Source of the DNA: Mycobacterium sherrisii
GTDB lineage: Bacteria; Actinomycetota; Actinomycetes; Mycobacteriales; Mycobacteriaceae
DNA length: 64,000 nucleotides
Direction of reading: 5' to 3'
Assembly (NCBI RefSeq): GCF_002102355.1
Contig: NZ_LQPT01000081.1
Coordinates: forward strand, 1-64,000
The notes beneath the pieces were generated by a model. That model was not told the DNA's origin, did no database searches, and saw only the letters and a list, made by a program, of their open reading frames with translations. Both the position numbers and the translations under genes were made by a program. Below are positions 17,508-25,957 of the stretch, one piece after another (the first letter of the stretch is position 1; every line of letters begins with the position of its first letter).

Positions 17508-18014
17508 TCACGACCCCGGCGCAGGGTTGCCGGCGGCCGGGCAACCGGCGTCGGCAGGCAGGGCAACGTCGGGCGCGATGCGCCGCAACGCATCGGTCAG
17601 CTGGGCAACCTGATCGGTGGTAAGCCTGTCGAAGACATAGGTACGCACGGCCGCGACGTGACCGTGCGCCGCGGCGCTCACCTTGCCAAAACCCTTGTCG
17701 GTCAGGATCGCATCGGTGAGACGACCGTCGTCGGGGTTGGGCTGGCGACGCATATATCCGGCGGCCTCCAGGCGCTTGACGACGTGCGACAGCCGGGACA
17801 GCGACCCATTCGTCACCACCGCCAGCGCTTTCATCCCCAGCATCCGCGTGGGTTGTTCGGCGAGGACACCCAACACCCGGTATTCGTATTGGTTCAGGCT
17901 GGCATCCCGCCGAAGTTGCGCGTTGAGCGCCGCGGGCAGCGTGAACAGGACGCGCACCAGCTCCAGCCACGCAGCACTCTCCGCGTCGGTTAACCACTGT
18001 GTCCCCTTGGCCAT
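17508..18014 (-). CDS. MarR-family transcriptional regulator
   Basis: 168 residues with a winged helix: NQYEYRVLGVLAEQPTRMLGMKALAVVTNGSLSRLSHVVKRL is the helix-turn-helix, and the wing is PNPDDGRLTDAILTD with the DxR signature typical of MarR proteins. It is divergent from the DoxX-family gene, with a pair of mirror-image 12-bp motifs in the 94-nt gap, so it probably represses both directions. The inducing ligand is not evident; MarR/DoxX pairs often respond to thiol or oxidant stress. Convergent with the monooxygenase gene. Confidence 0.88.
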   Translation of the reverse strand: MAKGTQWLTDAESAAWLELVRVLFTLPAALNAQLRRDASLNQYEYRVLGVLAEQPTRMLGMKALAVVTNGSLSRLSHVVKRLEAAGYMRRQPNPDDGRLTDAILTDKGFGKVSAAAHGHVAAVRTYVFDRLTTDQVAQLTDALRRIAPDVALPADAGCPAAGNPAPGS

Positions 18015-18032
18015 ACTCCGACCCTAGATGAC

Positions 18033-18088
18033 TTGACGCTTCAACTGAAGCGGGCTAGGTTGTCTTCACCATTGGCTTGAAGCGTCAA
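18033..18088. promoter_or_regulatory. Mirror-image MarR operator pair
   Basis: TTGACGCTTCAA (18033-18044) and TTGAAGCGTCAA (18077-18088) are exact reverse complements, and each is itself TTGA-N4-TCAA. Starts are 44 bp apart. They occupy the intergenic space between marR (start 18014) and the DoxX gene (start 18109), so both promoters would be covered. Confidence 0.7.
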
Positions 18089-18108
18089 CTGACCGCGGAG
18101 GCGACCGG

Positions 18109-18480
18109 ATGAACGTCACGTTGTGGATCCTGCAAGGCATTTTGGCCGTTGCTTTCGCCGGCGCCGGCGGGATGAAACTGGGCTTCTCCAAAAAGGCGCT
18201 CGCCGACCGCGGCATGAACCTCGACGAGCTTTCCGCCGGATCCGTGAAGGCGCTGGGAGCCGCCGAAGTGTTGGGCGCTATCGGCGTGGTGTTGCCGGCA
18301 ATCGTGCACATCGCGCCCGTCCTCGTGCCGGTGGCGGCCACCTGCCTGGGGATCGTGATGGTCGGTGCGATCGTCGTCCATGTCCGCCGCGCCGAGTACG
18401 CGGCCCTGCTGGCGCCGGCGGTCCTTCTGGTGGCGGCGGCCGTCGTCGCGTGGGGCAGGTTCGGTCCCTACGCCTTCTGA
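18109..18480 (+). CDS. DoxX-family membrane protein
   Basis: 123 residues with four predicted membrane spans. The first, LWILQGILAVAFAGAGGMKL, followed by FSKKALADRGMNLDEL, is the common start of small DoxX/DoxX-like proteins. Later spans are VLGAIGVVLPAIVHIAP, CLGIVMVGAIVVH and AALLAPAVLLVAAAVVAW. Family members are thought to affect membrane redox or thiol homeostasis, but the biochemical function of this subgroup is not known. ATG at 18109 follows an operator-containing spacer shared with the divergent marR gene. Confidence 0.82.
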   Translation: MNVTLWILQGILAVAFAGAGGMKLGFSKKALADRGMNLDELSAGSVKALGAAEVLGAIGVVLPAIVHIAPVLVPVAATCLGIVMVGAIVVHVRRAEYAALLAPAVLLVAAAVVAWGRFGPYAF

Positions 18481-18613
18481 CGCCCACCTCGTTCACCACG
18501 ACGTCACCCGCCGTTATCGCTACGTTCCGGACGAGGGCTCAAACGGGTGAAATGGGCCACCCCGTTGGTAAGGCCACCCTTAGTTTCGCCGTCCGATATG
18601 TCAGCATGGGAGC

Positions 18614-19306
18614 GTGATTGCACGCCGACTCGATGGTCCGTGGGGTGTCGCAGCAGCGGCAGCATGCGCGACCCTGCTGAACCTGTCCATCGCGGCCGTC
18701 CCCGCGTCCGCCGCAACGTGCCCCGACGTCGAGGTGACCTTCGCTCGTGCCACCGACGAGGCGCCCGGCGTGGGTGCGGCCGGCCAAGAATTCGTCGATT
18801 CGCTGCGCTCGCAGGTGGGCGGTCGCACCGTTGGGGTGTACGCGGTCAATTACCCGGCCGACGACAATTTCGCGCCGTCGGCCTCCGCTGGAGGCAGCGA
18901 CGTGCACTCCCACGTGCGGTCGATGGTCGCCGACTGTCCGAACACGAAGCTGGTGCTGGGCGGAACTTCGTTGGGCGCCATGGCAATCGATCTGGCCACC
19001 ATCGCCCGGGCCCCTATCGCGGGGCTGATCCCCGACATCCTCACCGCGGACGAGGCGGACCACGTCGCCGCGCTGGCGCTGTTCGGCAACCCGTCGGACC
19101 GCTACCTGGGGGCGCCGGTGAGCGAGGTCAGTCCCTGGTACGGGGCCAAGGCCATCGACCTGTGCGCCACCGGCGATCCGGTGTGCACGCCCGGTGGACC
19201 ACTGGCGCTGCCATCGCACGACGAGCTGTTTTCGCCGGTCGCGCGTTCCTATGCGCAATCCGGAATGCCAAGTCAGGCAGCAACTTTCGTAGCCGGCCGG
19301 CTGTGA
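18614..19306 (+). CDS. Secreted cutinase-family serine esterase
   Basis: 230 residues with a signal peptide (Ala-rich core ending VPASAAT, cleavage probably after ASA). The cutinase fold is shown by CPDVEVTFARATDEAPGVG, the nucleophile elbow LGGTSLGAMAIDL with catalytic Ser (Thr replaces the usual Tyr before it), CATGDPVC with the catalytic Asp between cysteines, and LPSHDELF with the catalytic His. Mycobacterial cutinase-like proteins (Culp) hydrolyse lipids or esters outside the cell. Start is GTG at 18614. It stands alone between the DoxX gene and a decayed nitroreductase gene. Confidence 0.88.
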   Translation: MIARRLDGPWGVAAAAACATLLNLSIAAVPASAATCPDVEVTFARATDEAPGVGAAGQEFVDSLRSQVGGRTVGVYAVNYPADDNFAPSASAGGSDVHSHVRSMVADCPNTKLVLGGTSLGAMAIDLATIARAPIAGLIPDILTADEADHVAALALFGNPSDRYLGAPVSEVSPWYGAKAIDLCATGDPVCTPGGPLALPSHDELFSPVARSYAQSGMPSQAATFVAGRL

Positions 19307-19316
19307 CGCAGACGGT

Positions 19317-19813
19317 TCAGCTGGCGGGGGTGAACGCCAGCACCGGAATGAGTCTGGATCCCGCGGTGTCCTGGTATGTGCCGTACGGCGATGTCGCTCC
19401 GCCGGCGAGGCCGAACAACCGGTCGCGCTCCGTGCCGGTGACATCCTCGGCGATAAAGCGGCCGCTGAATCGACCCGCCTCGATCGTCACCTCCGGGTGG
19501 GCCTTGACGTTGTGATACCAGGCCGGGTGACGGGTAGCGCCGAAGTTCGAGGCGATCACGATGATCCGCCCCGGTCGGTGAAGTAGACCACCGTCGAGGT
19601 ACGCCGAATTCCGGACTTGGCGCCGGTGTGGGTGAGTAACAATGCCGGAAACGGTGTGACCATCGACAACCGGCCGCCGCTGCACCGGAGCAGGGCCGGA
19701 TCGAGGCGCGGGGCGATGTTGCGCATCACCCAGATGCCCAACGGCGATGTGGCCAGTTGCGTGACCACACGGCGGGCGAGGGAGCTGGCCGGTACCACCT
19801 CGGGAATATGCAC
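19317..19813 (-). pseudogene. Frameshifted Ddn-like deazaflavin (F420)-dependent nitroreductase
   Basis: The N-terminal part (19556-19813) reads MHIPEVVPASSLARRVV through THTGAKSGIRRTSTVVYFTD. The C-terminal part, in another frame, reads RIIVIASNFGATRHPAWYHN and VKAHPEVTIEAGRFSGRF. Joined, they give a full Ddn/DUF385-type protein of about 165 residues, including the GAKSG and HPAWYHNL-type motifs that contact F420 and phosphate. The break lies at a run of four C (19569-19572 on the plus strand), consistent with loss of one base. It may be a genuine pseudogene or a sequencing error in a homopolymer. Confidence 0.75.
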
Positions 19814-20063
19814 ATCTGGGATGGTAAACCGGGTTCACCGCGCCGAACCCCATGACAACGACCGCTGCCGAACCGAATCTCCTTGGGACACAACTTAAAT
19901 CACAATCTCCTTGCGGTGCCACTATGCGGCGAACAGCGCTCGACAATCGAAAATCGCGGCGTGACAGCCGAATTCACTCAAGATGATATTGATTACGGGT
20001 ACCCGGTCGACAACGATCCCGGAGGGCGCGGACTAAAGCAAACCTGCAACGCGGGGCTGCCAC

Positions 20064-20315
20064 TCACGGTGGTGGGGGCGCGCCGGTATCGGGCGGCGGC
20101 TCGGGATACGGCGGCGGTCCGCCCGGCACCGGATGTGCGCAGTCCGGCACGACGATGATCGTTTTCCCGACCATCGTCCACGTGATACCGCATTCCATCG
20201 GCACCACCTCGGGTGGTGCAGCGCGGGCCGTCGCCGTATCCCGAGCCATCACGATCGCGGCAGTAATCAGTGCCGGCCGGATGAGGTGGGAAATGAGTTT
20301 GCACGCACCGGCCAT
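20064..20315 (-). CDS. Small secreted Pro-rich protein (about 83 aa)
   Basis: Reads MAGACKLISHLIRPALITAA then IVMARDTATARAAPPEV, a signal peptide likely cleaved after ARA. The mature part holds PMECGITWTMVGKTIIVVPDC, giving two Cys about 17 residues apart that could form one disulfide, and a tail PVPGGPPPYPEPPPDTGAPP. Pro-rich secreted tails of this kind are common in mycobacteria. No domain recognised. The start is not certain because the upstream GGGGA is very close to the ATG. It follows the YdeI-like gene by 46 nt on the same strand. Confidence 0.5.
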   Translation of the reverse strand: MAGACKLISHLIRPALITAAIVMARDTATARAAPPEVVPMECGITWTMVGKTIIVVPDCAHPVPGGPPPYPEPPPDTGAPPPP

Positions 20316-20361
20316 TCCCCAGCCTGAAATAGCAGACCGTGGAGCGCAACTCGAGGAGCAG

Positions 20362-20631
20362 CTACGGCCTGCCGGTGCGTTCCCGGTGCTTGCAGCCCGG
20401 CCAGCAACACGGCCGGCGCTGGCCTTCCTGCAGCTCTTCCTGAGTCCGCCGAATGCGCCGCCGCCGGGTCGCCTCTTGCTTGGCGTCCTCGACCCAGCAG
20501 ATGAACTCGTTGCGCGCCAGGGGTGTGATGTCTTTCCAGGCGGCAAAGGCGGTCGGGTTGCCGATCAATGCCTCGCGCAGGTCCGCGGGCAACTCGTGCA
20601 CCACCCCGCCGGGTATGCGTTGGCTGGCCAT
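20362..20631 (-). CDS. YdeI/OmpD-associated (OmdA-type) small protein
   Basis: 89 residues. The segment LPADLREALIGNPTAFAAW, followed by LTPLARNEF-type sequence (ITPLARNEFICWVEDAKQ) and TRRRRIRRTQEELQEGQRRP, matches the C-terminal OmdA/YdeI domain. It ends with a CCWPGCKHR Cys/His cluster that may bind metal. Full-length homologues usually carry an additional N-terminal DUF1905 or YdhG-like domain that is absent here. Function unknown; some homologues have been linked to bacteriocin or peptide tolerance. It is a free-standing single-domain form. Confidence 0.7.
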   Translation of the reverse strand: MASQRIPGGVVHELPADLREALIGNPTAFAAWKDITPLARNEFICWVEDAKQEATRRRRIRRTQEELQEGQRRPCCWPGCKHRERTGRP

Positions 20632-20816
20632 TCGGCCAGATTAGCGGGCGGTCAGGAACCCAGCGTGTACTGCCGCACCAGGTCGTCGGGTGGCTGCGGC
20701 GTCGCGCATGGCCGCGGACCGCAGCGAACACGGTTGAACCTGCGCGGGCGGGTTAACGTCCGACCGCCAAGTAGCCTTTAGCTCGCCCACTGACGTCGCC
20801 GACCCGGAGGTGCCCG

Positions 20817-21587
20817 ATGGCCCAATCCGATTTCGTCCTGCTCCGCGTGGACAATCGCGTCGCGCTCATCACGGTCAACGACCCGGACCGGCGCAACGCG
20901 CTGACGGGTGAGAGCTCGGCGCAGCTGCGCGCGGCCGTCGAACGGGCCGAAGCCGACCCGCACGTGCACGCCCTCGTCATCACCGGGGCGGGCAAGGCGT
21001 TCTGCGCCGGCGCGGACCTCAGCGCGCTGGGCGCCGCGGGGACCGGTGCCGCGGAATCGGGTCTGCAGCAGCTCTACGACGGGTTCATGGCCGTGGGCAG
21101 TTGCACGCTGCCGACCATCGCGGCCGTCAATGGCGCCGCGGTGGGCGCCGGGTTGAACCTGGCGCTGGCGGCCGACGTGCGCATCGCCGGGCCGGGCGCA
21201 CTGTTCGACCCCCGGTTTCAGAAGCTGGGGTTGCATCCCGGCGGCGGCGCGACCTGGATGCTGCACCGGGCGGTCGGCCCGCAGGTCGCGCGCGCGGCCC
21301 TACTGCTCGGCATGCGCTTCGACGCCGACAGTGCCGTGCGGTACGGGCTGGCGCTCAGCATTGCCGACGATCCGGTGGCCGCGGCGTTGTAGCTGGCCGC
21401 CGGACCCGCATCGGCGCCGCGCGAGGTGGTGCTGGCCACCAAGGCCAGCATGCGCGCCACGGCCAGTCCCGGATCGCTGGACAACGAGCAGCACGCATTC
21501 GCGATGCGTACCGAGCTGGGGCCGCAGGTGTCCTCCATCCAGTCACCGCAGTTCGCCGAGCGGCTGGCCGCGGCGCGTCGCAAGTAG
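20817..21587 (+). pseudogene. echA14: Enoyl-CoA hydratase (echA14-like) with in-frame TAG
   Basis: The first 191 codons encode a crotonase-fold protein: [20 protein letters not shown], then [20 protein letters not shown] (oxyanion hole) and [22 protein letters not shown] at 21390-21392 interrupts it. The same frame then continues for another 64 codons ([20 protein letters not shown] to LAAARRK) before the natural stop at 21585, giving the expected total of about 256 codons. The C-terminal helices involved in trimer contact would be lost. Position after lipQ-side genes fits Rv2486. A single substitution (for example CAG or GAG to TAG) explains it. Confidence 0.8.
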
Positions 21588-21590
21588 CGC

Positions 21591-22487
21591 CTAGCCGCGG
21601 GGTTCGCTCACCACCCCGGCCGGGCCCTTGACCCGAGACCCTGGGTCCACCCTGCCTGCGGTCACGACGAACGCCACGGCGACGAACGGCGCCAGCGCAC
21701 CGTAACCCGCTGCGGGAGTTGCGATTTCAGCGCTATTGAGAAGCTGTGGGCTCAGGGCCACGCTCAGCGCCACCACGGCATTGTGCAGCCCGATCTCCAG
21801 GCTGACGGCGGTCGCCTGGGGTGCGCCCAGCCGCATCACCCGCGGCACCAGGTAGCCGACGGCCAGGCTGACCGCACAGAAGGACACGACCGCCCCGCTG
21901 AGCACACCGACGTTGTGCCACAGCGTCGTCCGGCCCCCGGCGAGAGCGGCCACGACCGCCAAGACGAGCAGCGCCGCGGCGACGACCTTGATGGGACGTT
22001 GCAAGCGCCGCGCGAGGCCGGGAAGACGATGGCGGATCGCGATGCCGATCGCGGTGGGAATGAGCACCAGAGCGAAGACGGTAAAGAACTTGTCCACCTG
22101 CAACGGGATGAAGCGCCCCTGCCCCAGAAACCAGGTCATCGACGCCGCCAGAATGACCGGCAGGGTGAACACCGACAGCGCGGCGTTGATGGCCGCCAGC
22201 GTGAGGTTGAGCGCCAGATCTCCGTTGAACAGATGGCTCAAGATGTTGGCCATCGTCCCGCCCGGAGTAGCGGCCATCAGCATCAGCCCGACCGCCAGCT
22301 GCGGCTCGAGGTGGAAGGCCTCGGCGATCAACAGACACAGGATGGGCAGCACCAGGGCCTGGCAGACCAGCGCCACCGCCAGCGGCCGCCGCAGCGTGGC
22401 GGCCCGCTTGAAGTCATCGACGGACAGTGTTAGCCCGAGGGCAAGCATGACCACGGCAGCAACCAACGGGAAGTACTGGTTGCCCAT
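21591..22487 (-). CDS. Bile acid:sodium symporter (BASS) family transporter
   Basis: 298 residues, about nine to ten hydrophobic spans. Family motifs are ALGLTLSVDDFKRA after the first span, and ATPGGTMANILSHLFNGDLAL, the conserved PGG.xSN-like substrate/sodium crossover segment. A second crossover EIGLHNAVVALSVALS corresponds to the E-x-G-x-Q/H-N motif. BASS proteins import organic anions with Na+. The substrate cannot be predicted here. Convergent with the echA14 remnant, their ends only 4 nt apart. Confidence 0.87.
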   Translation of the reverse strand: MGNQYFPLVAAVVMLALGLTLSVDDFKRAATLRRPLAVALVCQALVLPILCLLIAEAFHLEPQLAVGLMLMAATPGGTMANILSHLFNGDLALNLTLAAINAALSVFTLPVILAASMTWFLGQGRFIPLQVDKFFTVFALVLIPTAIGIAIRHRLPGLARRLQRPIKVVAAALLVLAVVAALAGGRTTLWHNVGVLSGAVVSFCAVSLAVGYLVPRVMRLGAPQATAVSLEIGLHNAVVALSVALSPQLLNSAEIATPAAGYGALAPFVAVAFVVTAGRVDPGSRVKGPAGVVSEPRG

Positions 22488-22705
22488 AACGCTCCACGAT
22501 GTCGTCGCGCGCTGGCCGTCGGATTGATCGGCGCGAATAGTCAGCTTGCCTTATGTCGCAGCGGTCCGGCCCGAGGACGGGCAATATGCCGCCACTGCAC
22601 TGGACCCGGCCGCCCGGCCTCTTCCAGCGACGGCGCGCTCGGATCACGAAAAACAGGCCCGCGAATCACCGTGAGGCTATCGGGAACAATTTGTTGTCAG
22701 CTAAC

Positions 22706-22746
22706 GGCTCAAAGCCCCCGAATCCCACAGACTCAGGGGCTTTGAG
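22706..22746 (-). terminator. Perfect 12-bp stem terminator for the secreted protein gene
   Basis: GCTCAAAGCCCC (22706-22717) and GGGGCTTTGAGC (22735-22746) are exact reverse complements around a 17-nt loop. It begins 11 nt beyond the stop of the minus-strand gene at 22757. No U-tract follows. Confidence 0.7.
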
Positions 22747-22756
22747 CGGATCGGTT

Positions 22757-23179
22757 TTAGTCGGCCTTGATGGTGATCTGGTCGACCTGGGTGAAGCCCG
22801 GCGGGTTGCCGCAGGCTCCCGTGATGTAGGTGTGTGCGGACGTCCCGGTCAGGGTGTTGGGATCCCACACGGTGTGGGTGCTAGTTCCGTAGAGGGTGTA
22901 CCCACCGTCCGGGCAACTCACGTTGCTCATGGTGTCCATCACCCATTGACCGTCGACCAATCGCGCCTGGCTGGCGCCCAATCCGGCCTTGATCCAGAGG
23001 CACCCGTTGCCGCAGGAGTTGACCGACCAGCTGTTGTCGATGGAGTGACCGCTCGGCGTCGTGACGGTCTCGGTGTACGACCCGCTCATCGTCGGTGTGT
23101 CGGCCCACGCTGCGCCTGCTGAACCGACAGCCAAACCGGCGCAGATAGCGGTTACGGCAAAGGCCCGCGCGATGGTCAT
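22757..23179 (-). CDS. Secreted hypothetical protein, four cysteines
   Basis: 140 residues from ATG at 23179, which has GGAAGGAAC upstream. The signal peptide MTIARAFAVTAICAGLAVGS continues to AGAAWADTP, with cleavage probably after AWA. The mature protein is rich in Thr, Ser and Gly (SGSYTETVTTPSGHSIDNSW, SVNSCGNGCLWIK, VSCPDGGYTLYG, ITGACGNPPG) and appears beta-rich. It resembles the small exported mycobacterial proteins of unknown function that carry a repeated beta-strand pattern. The domain is not recognised with certainty. It is monocistronic with its own hairpin terminator. Confidence 0.75.
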   Translation of the reverse strand: MTIARAFAVTAICAGLAVGSAGAAWADTPTMSGSYTETVTTPSGHSIDNSWSVNSCGNGCLWIKAGLGASQARLVDGQWVMDTMSNVSCPDGGYTLYGTSTHTVWDPNTLTGTSAHTYITGACGNPPGFTQVDQITIKAD

Positions 23180-23466
23180 GTTCTTGTTCCTTCCGTACAG
23201 CCAGTCAGTGCAGCGAGCAACTGTGATGTGGTCGACCAAAGATTACGACAGTTTCGCGGTCTCGGCATTCTCATACGTTTCTGCTCTTTTGCAATCTTGT
23301 AAACACCCGAAAAGGCCCGTTGCGCAATACCGCAACATCTCCACGGGGCGACGGCAGCGCAGAAACATCACGGTAACTCCAACGTCATAAATTCGCAGAG
23401 TGGACCGGCGAATATTAACGGTTTTCCACCGCGTCCCGTGGAGCCCGACCGCCGGCGTAGCGAACC

Positions 23467-24288
23467 TCAGCGCGGAACGGATTCGCCGGCACGGCGCAGC
23501 AGTGTTGCCGCATGCTTGAGCACCGGCGAGTCCACCATTTGGCCCTCGAACGCGAACACGCCGCGCTCGTCCCGCGCCGCCGCCCACACCCGGCGCGCCC
23601 AGTCCAGCTTCTCCTCGGTCGGGCGAAAAGCCTTGCGCACCACGGCAACCTGGGTGGGATGAATGCACACGGTACCGGCGAAACCCAGCGCCGCCGCGTC
23701 TTCGGCCTCGGCTCGAAGCCCGTCGAGGTCTGGGATGTCCAGGTGCACGGCGTCGAGCGCAGCCCGACCGAAGGCGTTCGCGGTGAGCAGCGCCGTCGAC
23801 CGCACGTGCCGGGCGACGTCCCGGTAGCAGCCGTCGGCCGTGCGGCTAGAGCTGCCACCGAGGGCGGCAACCAGGTCCTCGGCGCCCCACATTAGCGCCA
23901 CCGTGTTGTGTGACGCGGCGATTTCGGTCGCGAACACCGCGCCGCGTGGGGTCTCCAGCAGCGCGATGACGGCGCGCGGCGCCAGGGCGGTCACCTGCGC
24001 GGCGGATTCGGTCTTGGACAGCATCACCGCGGTGTACGCGGTGCCGGCCAACGCGTCGAGGTCGCGGGCATAGTCGGCGGTATCGGCCGCGTTGACCCGG
24101 ACCACGGTGCGCTCCGGGTCCAGCGGGGTCTCCTGCAACGCCTTGCGGGCGGCGGGCTTGTCCGCTTCGGCCACGCCGTCCTCGAGGTCGAGGATGACGA
24201 CGTCGGCAGCGGCGGCGGCCTTGGCGAAGCGCTCGGGCCGATCGGCCGGGCAGAACAGCCACGCGGGGCCCGCGGCTTGCAGATTCAC
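23467..24288 (-). CDS. citE: CitE-like beta-hydroxyacyl-CoA lyase (HpcH/HpaI aldolase family)
   Basis: 273 residues, last gene of the accD1 operon, equivalent to Rv2498c. The TIM-barrel metal-dependent lyase motifs are [45 protein letters not shown] and [13 protein letters not shown]. From knowledge of the M. tuberculosis protein, this enzyme cleaves (S)-citramalyl-CoA in itaconate dissimilation and (R)-HMG-CoA in leucine breakdown. Its ATG overlaps the stop of the MaoC gene (ATGA). The product acetyl-CoA and the partner pyruvate or acetoacetate feed central metabolism. Confidence 0.9.
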   Translation of the reverse strand: MNLQAAGPAWLFCPADRPERFAKAAAAADVVILDLEDGVAEADKPAARKALQETPLDPERTVVRVNAADTADYARDLDALAGTAYTAVMLSKTESAAQVTALAPRAVIALLETPRGAVFATEIAASHNTVALMWGAEDLVAALGGSSSRTADGCYRDVARHVRSTALLTANAFGRAALDAVHLDIPDLDGLRAEAEDAAALGFAGTVCIHPTQVAVVRKAFRPTEEKLDWARRVWAAARDERGVFAFEGQMVDSPVLKHAATLLRRAGESVPR

Positions 24289-24794
24289 TCGGCCTCCTGG
24301 TTGCTCGGGCGCTTCTGGACCAGCGTCGTTCGCACCGCGCGGGCGACGACGTCGCCGTGCTGGTTGCGACCGGTGTGCTCGAGGGTGACGATGCCCTCGC
24401 CCGGGCGGCTCTTCGACTCGCGCTTAGCGGTGCAGACGGTTTCCGCGTACAGGGTGTCGCCGTGGAACACCGGCTTCGGGAACGAGACCTCGGAGAAACC
24501 GAGGTTGGCCACGATGGTGCCCAACGTCAACTGCGATACCGACAGCCCGACGAGCGTCGAAAGGGTGAACATCGAGTTGACCAGCCGCTCACCGCGGAAG
24601 CCCGGCTGCTGCGCCGCCCAGGCCGCGTCGAGGTGCAACGACTGGGTGTTCATGGTCAGCGTGGTGAACAGCACGTTGTCGGCCTCGGTGATGGTGCGGC
24701 CCGGCCGGTGCAGGTAGGTCGTGCCGATCTCGAACTCCTCGAACCACAAGCCACGCTGGACGACGGCTTTGCCGCCTTGCCCGGCCGAAGTCAC
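24285..24794 (-). CDS. MaoC-like hot-dog hydratase (Rv2499c type)
   Basis: 169 residues with a single hot-dog domain. Active-site region [20 protein letters not shown] followed by HLD supplies the Asp and His of the R-hydratase family, and [17 protein letters not shown] is the later conserved block. As part of the leucine/itaconate operon it is inferred to hydrate the unsaturated CoA ester (itaconyl-CoA, mesaconyl-CoA or methylglutaconyl-CoA) before CitE cleaves it. It overlaps both neighbours by 4 nt. Confidence 0.88.
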   Translation of the reverse strand: MTSAGQGGKAVVQRGLWFEEFEIGTTYLHRPGRTITEADNVLFTTLTMNTQSLHLDAAWAAQQPGFRGERLVNSMFTLSTLVGLSVSQLTLGTIVANLGFSEVSFPKPVFHGDTLYAETVCTAKRESKSRPGEGIVTLEHTGRNQHGDVVARAVRTTLVQKRPSNQEAE

Positions 24795-25957
24795 GACAGG
24801 CCCAGCGATCGTGCGATGAGCATGAGCTGCACTTCGGTGGTCCCTTCCCCGATTTCGAGGATCTTGCTGTCGCGGTAGTGCCGGGCCACCGGATACTCGT
24901 TCATGAAGCCGTACCCGCCGTGGATTTGGGTGGCATCTCGGGCGTTATCCATCGCGGCCTCCGAGGAGATCATCTTCGCGATGGCAGCATCCTTCTTGAA
25001 AGGCTTGCCCGCCAACATTTTTGCCGCGGCATCGTGGTATGCGGTCCGGGCGACGTGGGCCCGGGCTTCCATCCGCGCGATCTTGAAGCTGATGGCCTGG
25101 TAGGAACCGATCGGCTTACCGAACGATTCCCGCTCCTTGGCATATTTGACGCTCTCGTCCACGCACCCCTGTGCGACGCCGGTGGCCAGCGCGGCGATCG
25201 CGATGCGCCCTTCGTCGAGGATCGACAGGAAGTTCGCGTACCCGGTTCCGCGAGCTCCCAGCAGGTTCTCCCTGGGGACGCGCGCGTCGGCGAAGGTCAG
25301 CGGGTGGGTGTCCGAAGCGTTCCAGCCGACCTTGTTGTAGACCGGCTCGACGGTGAATCCCGGTGTGCCGCTGGGCACGACGATGGTCGAAATCTCTTTC
25401 TTGCCTTCGCCGACCGTGCCGGTCACCGCGGTGACGGTAACCAGCGAGGTGATGTCGGTGCCAGAGTTGGTGATGAATTGCTTGGCGCCGTTGAGCACCC
25501 ATTCGCCGCCGTCCAGCCGCGCGGTGGTGCGGGTGCTGCCGGCGTCGGAACCCGCGCCCGGCTCGGTCAGCCCGAACCCGGCCAGCGCCCGCCCCGCGAC
25601 CAGATCGGGCAGCCACCTTTGCTTCTGCTCCTCGGTGCCGAACCGGTAGATCGGCATCGCACCCAGTCCCACACCGGCTTCGAGGGTGATCGCCACCGAT
25701 TGGTCGACCTTGCCGAGCTCCTCGAGCGCGAGCGCCAGGGCGAAGTAATCGCCGCCCATGCCGCCGTACTCCTCCGGGAACGGCAGCCCGAACAACCCCA
25801 TCTCGCCCATCTTGGCGACAACTTCATACGGGAAGCTGTGCTCCTCATCGTGTTTGGCCGACACCGGAGCGACGACGGTTCGCGCGAAGTCGGCGACGGT
25901 GCTGCGGAGTTCCTCATATTCGTTGGGTAACGTGCCCGCGGGAATGGTTGTCGTCAT
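24791..25957 (-). CDS. fadE19: Acyl-CoA dehydrogenase FadE19
   Basis: 388 residues, third gene of the operon (Rv2500c equivalent). FAD/substrate signatures are [30 protein letters not shown] and, near the C-terminus, [20 protein letters not shown]. Glu371 in IGEGTTEVQ is at the usual catalytic-base position. In this context it is expected to oxidise a branched short-chain acyl-CoA such as isovaleryl-CoA to 3-methylcrotonyl-CoA, the substrate of the AccA1/AccD1 carboxylase encoded just upstream, passing electrons to ETF. Both ends overlap neighbouring genes by 4 nt. Confidence 0.93.
   Translation of the reverse strand: MTTTIPAGTLPNEYEELRSTVADFARTVVAPVSAKHDEEHSFPYEVVAKMGEMGLFGLPFPEEYGGMGGDYFALALALEELGKVDQSVAITLEAGVGLGAMPIYRFGTEEQKQRWLPDLVAGRALAGFGLTEPGAGSDAGSTRTTARLDGGEWVLNGAKQFITNSGTDITSLVTVTAVTGTVGEGKKEISTIVVPSGTPGFTVEPVYNKVGWNASDTHPLTFADARVPRENLLGARGTGYANFLSILDEGRIAIAALATGVAQGCVDESVKYAKERESFGKPIGSYQAISFKIARMEARAHVARTAYHDAAAKMLAGKPFKKDAAIAKMISSEAAMDNARDATQIHGGYGFMNEYPVARHYRDSKILEIGEGTTEVQLMLIARSLGLS

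Noticed and set aside
22524-22745. Small open frames between the BASS gene and the secreted protein gene
   Set aside because: They cross a terminator hairpin, lack ribosome sites and have non-protein-like composition.
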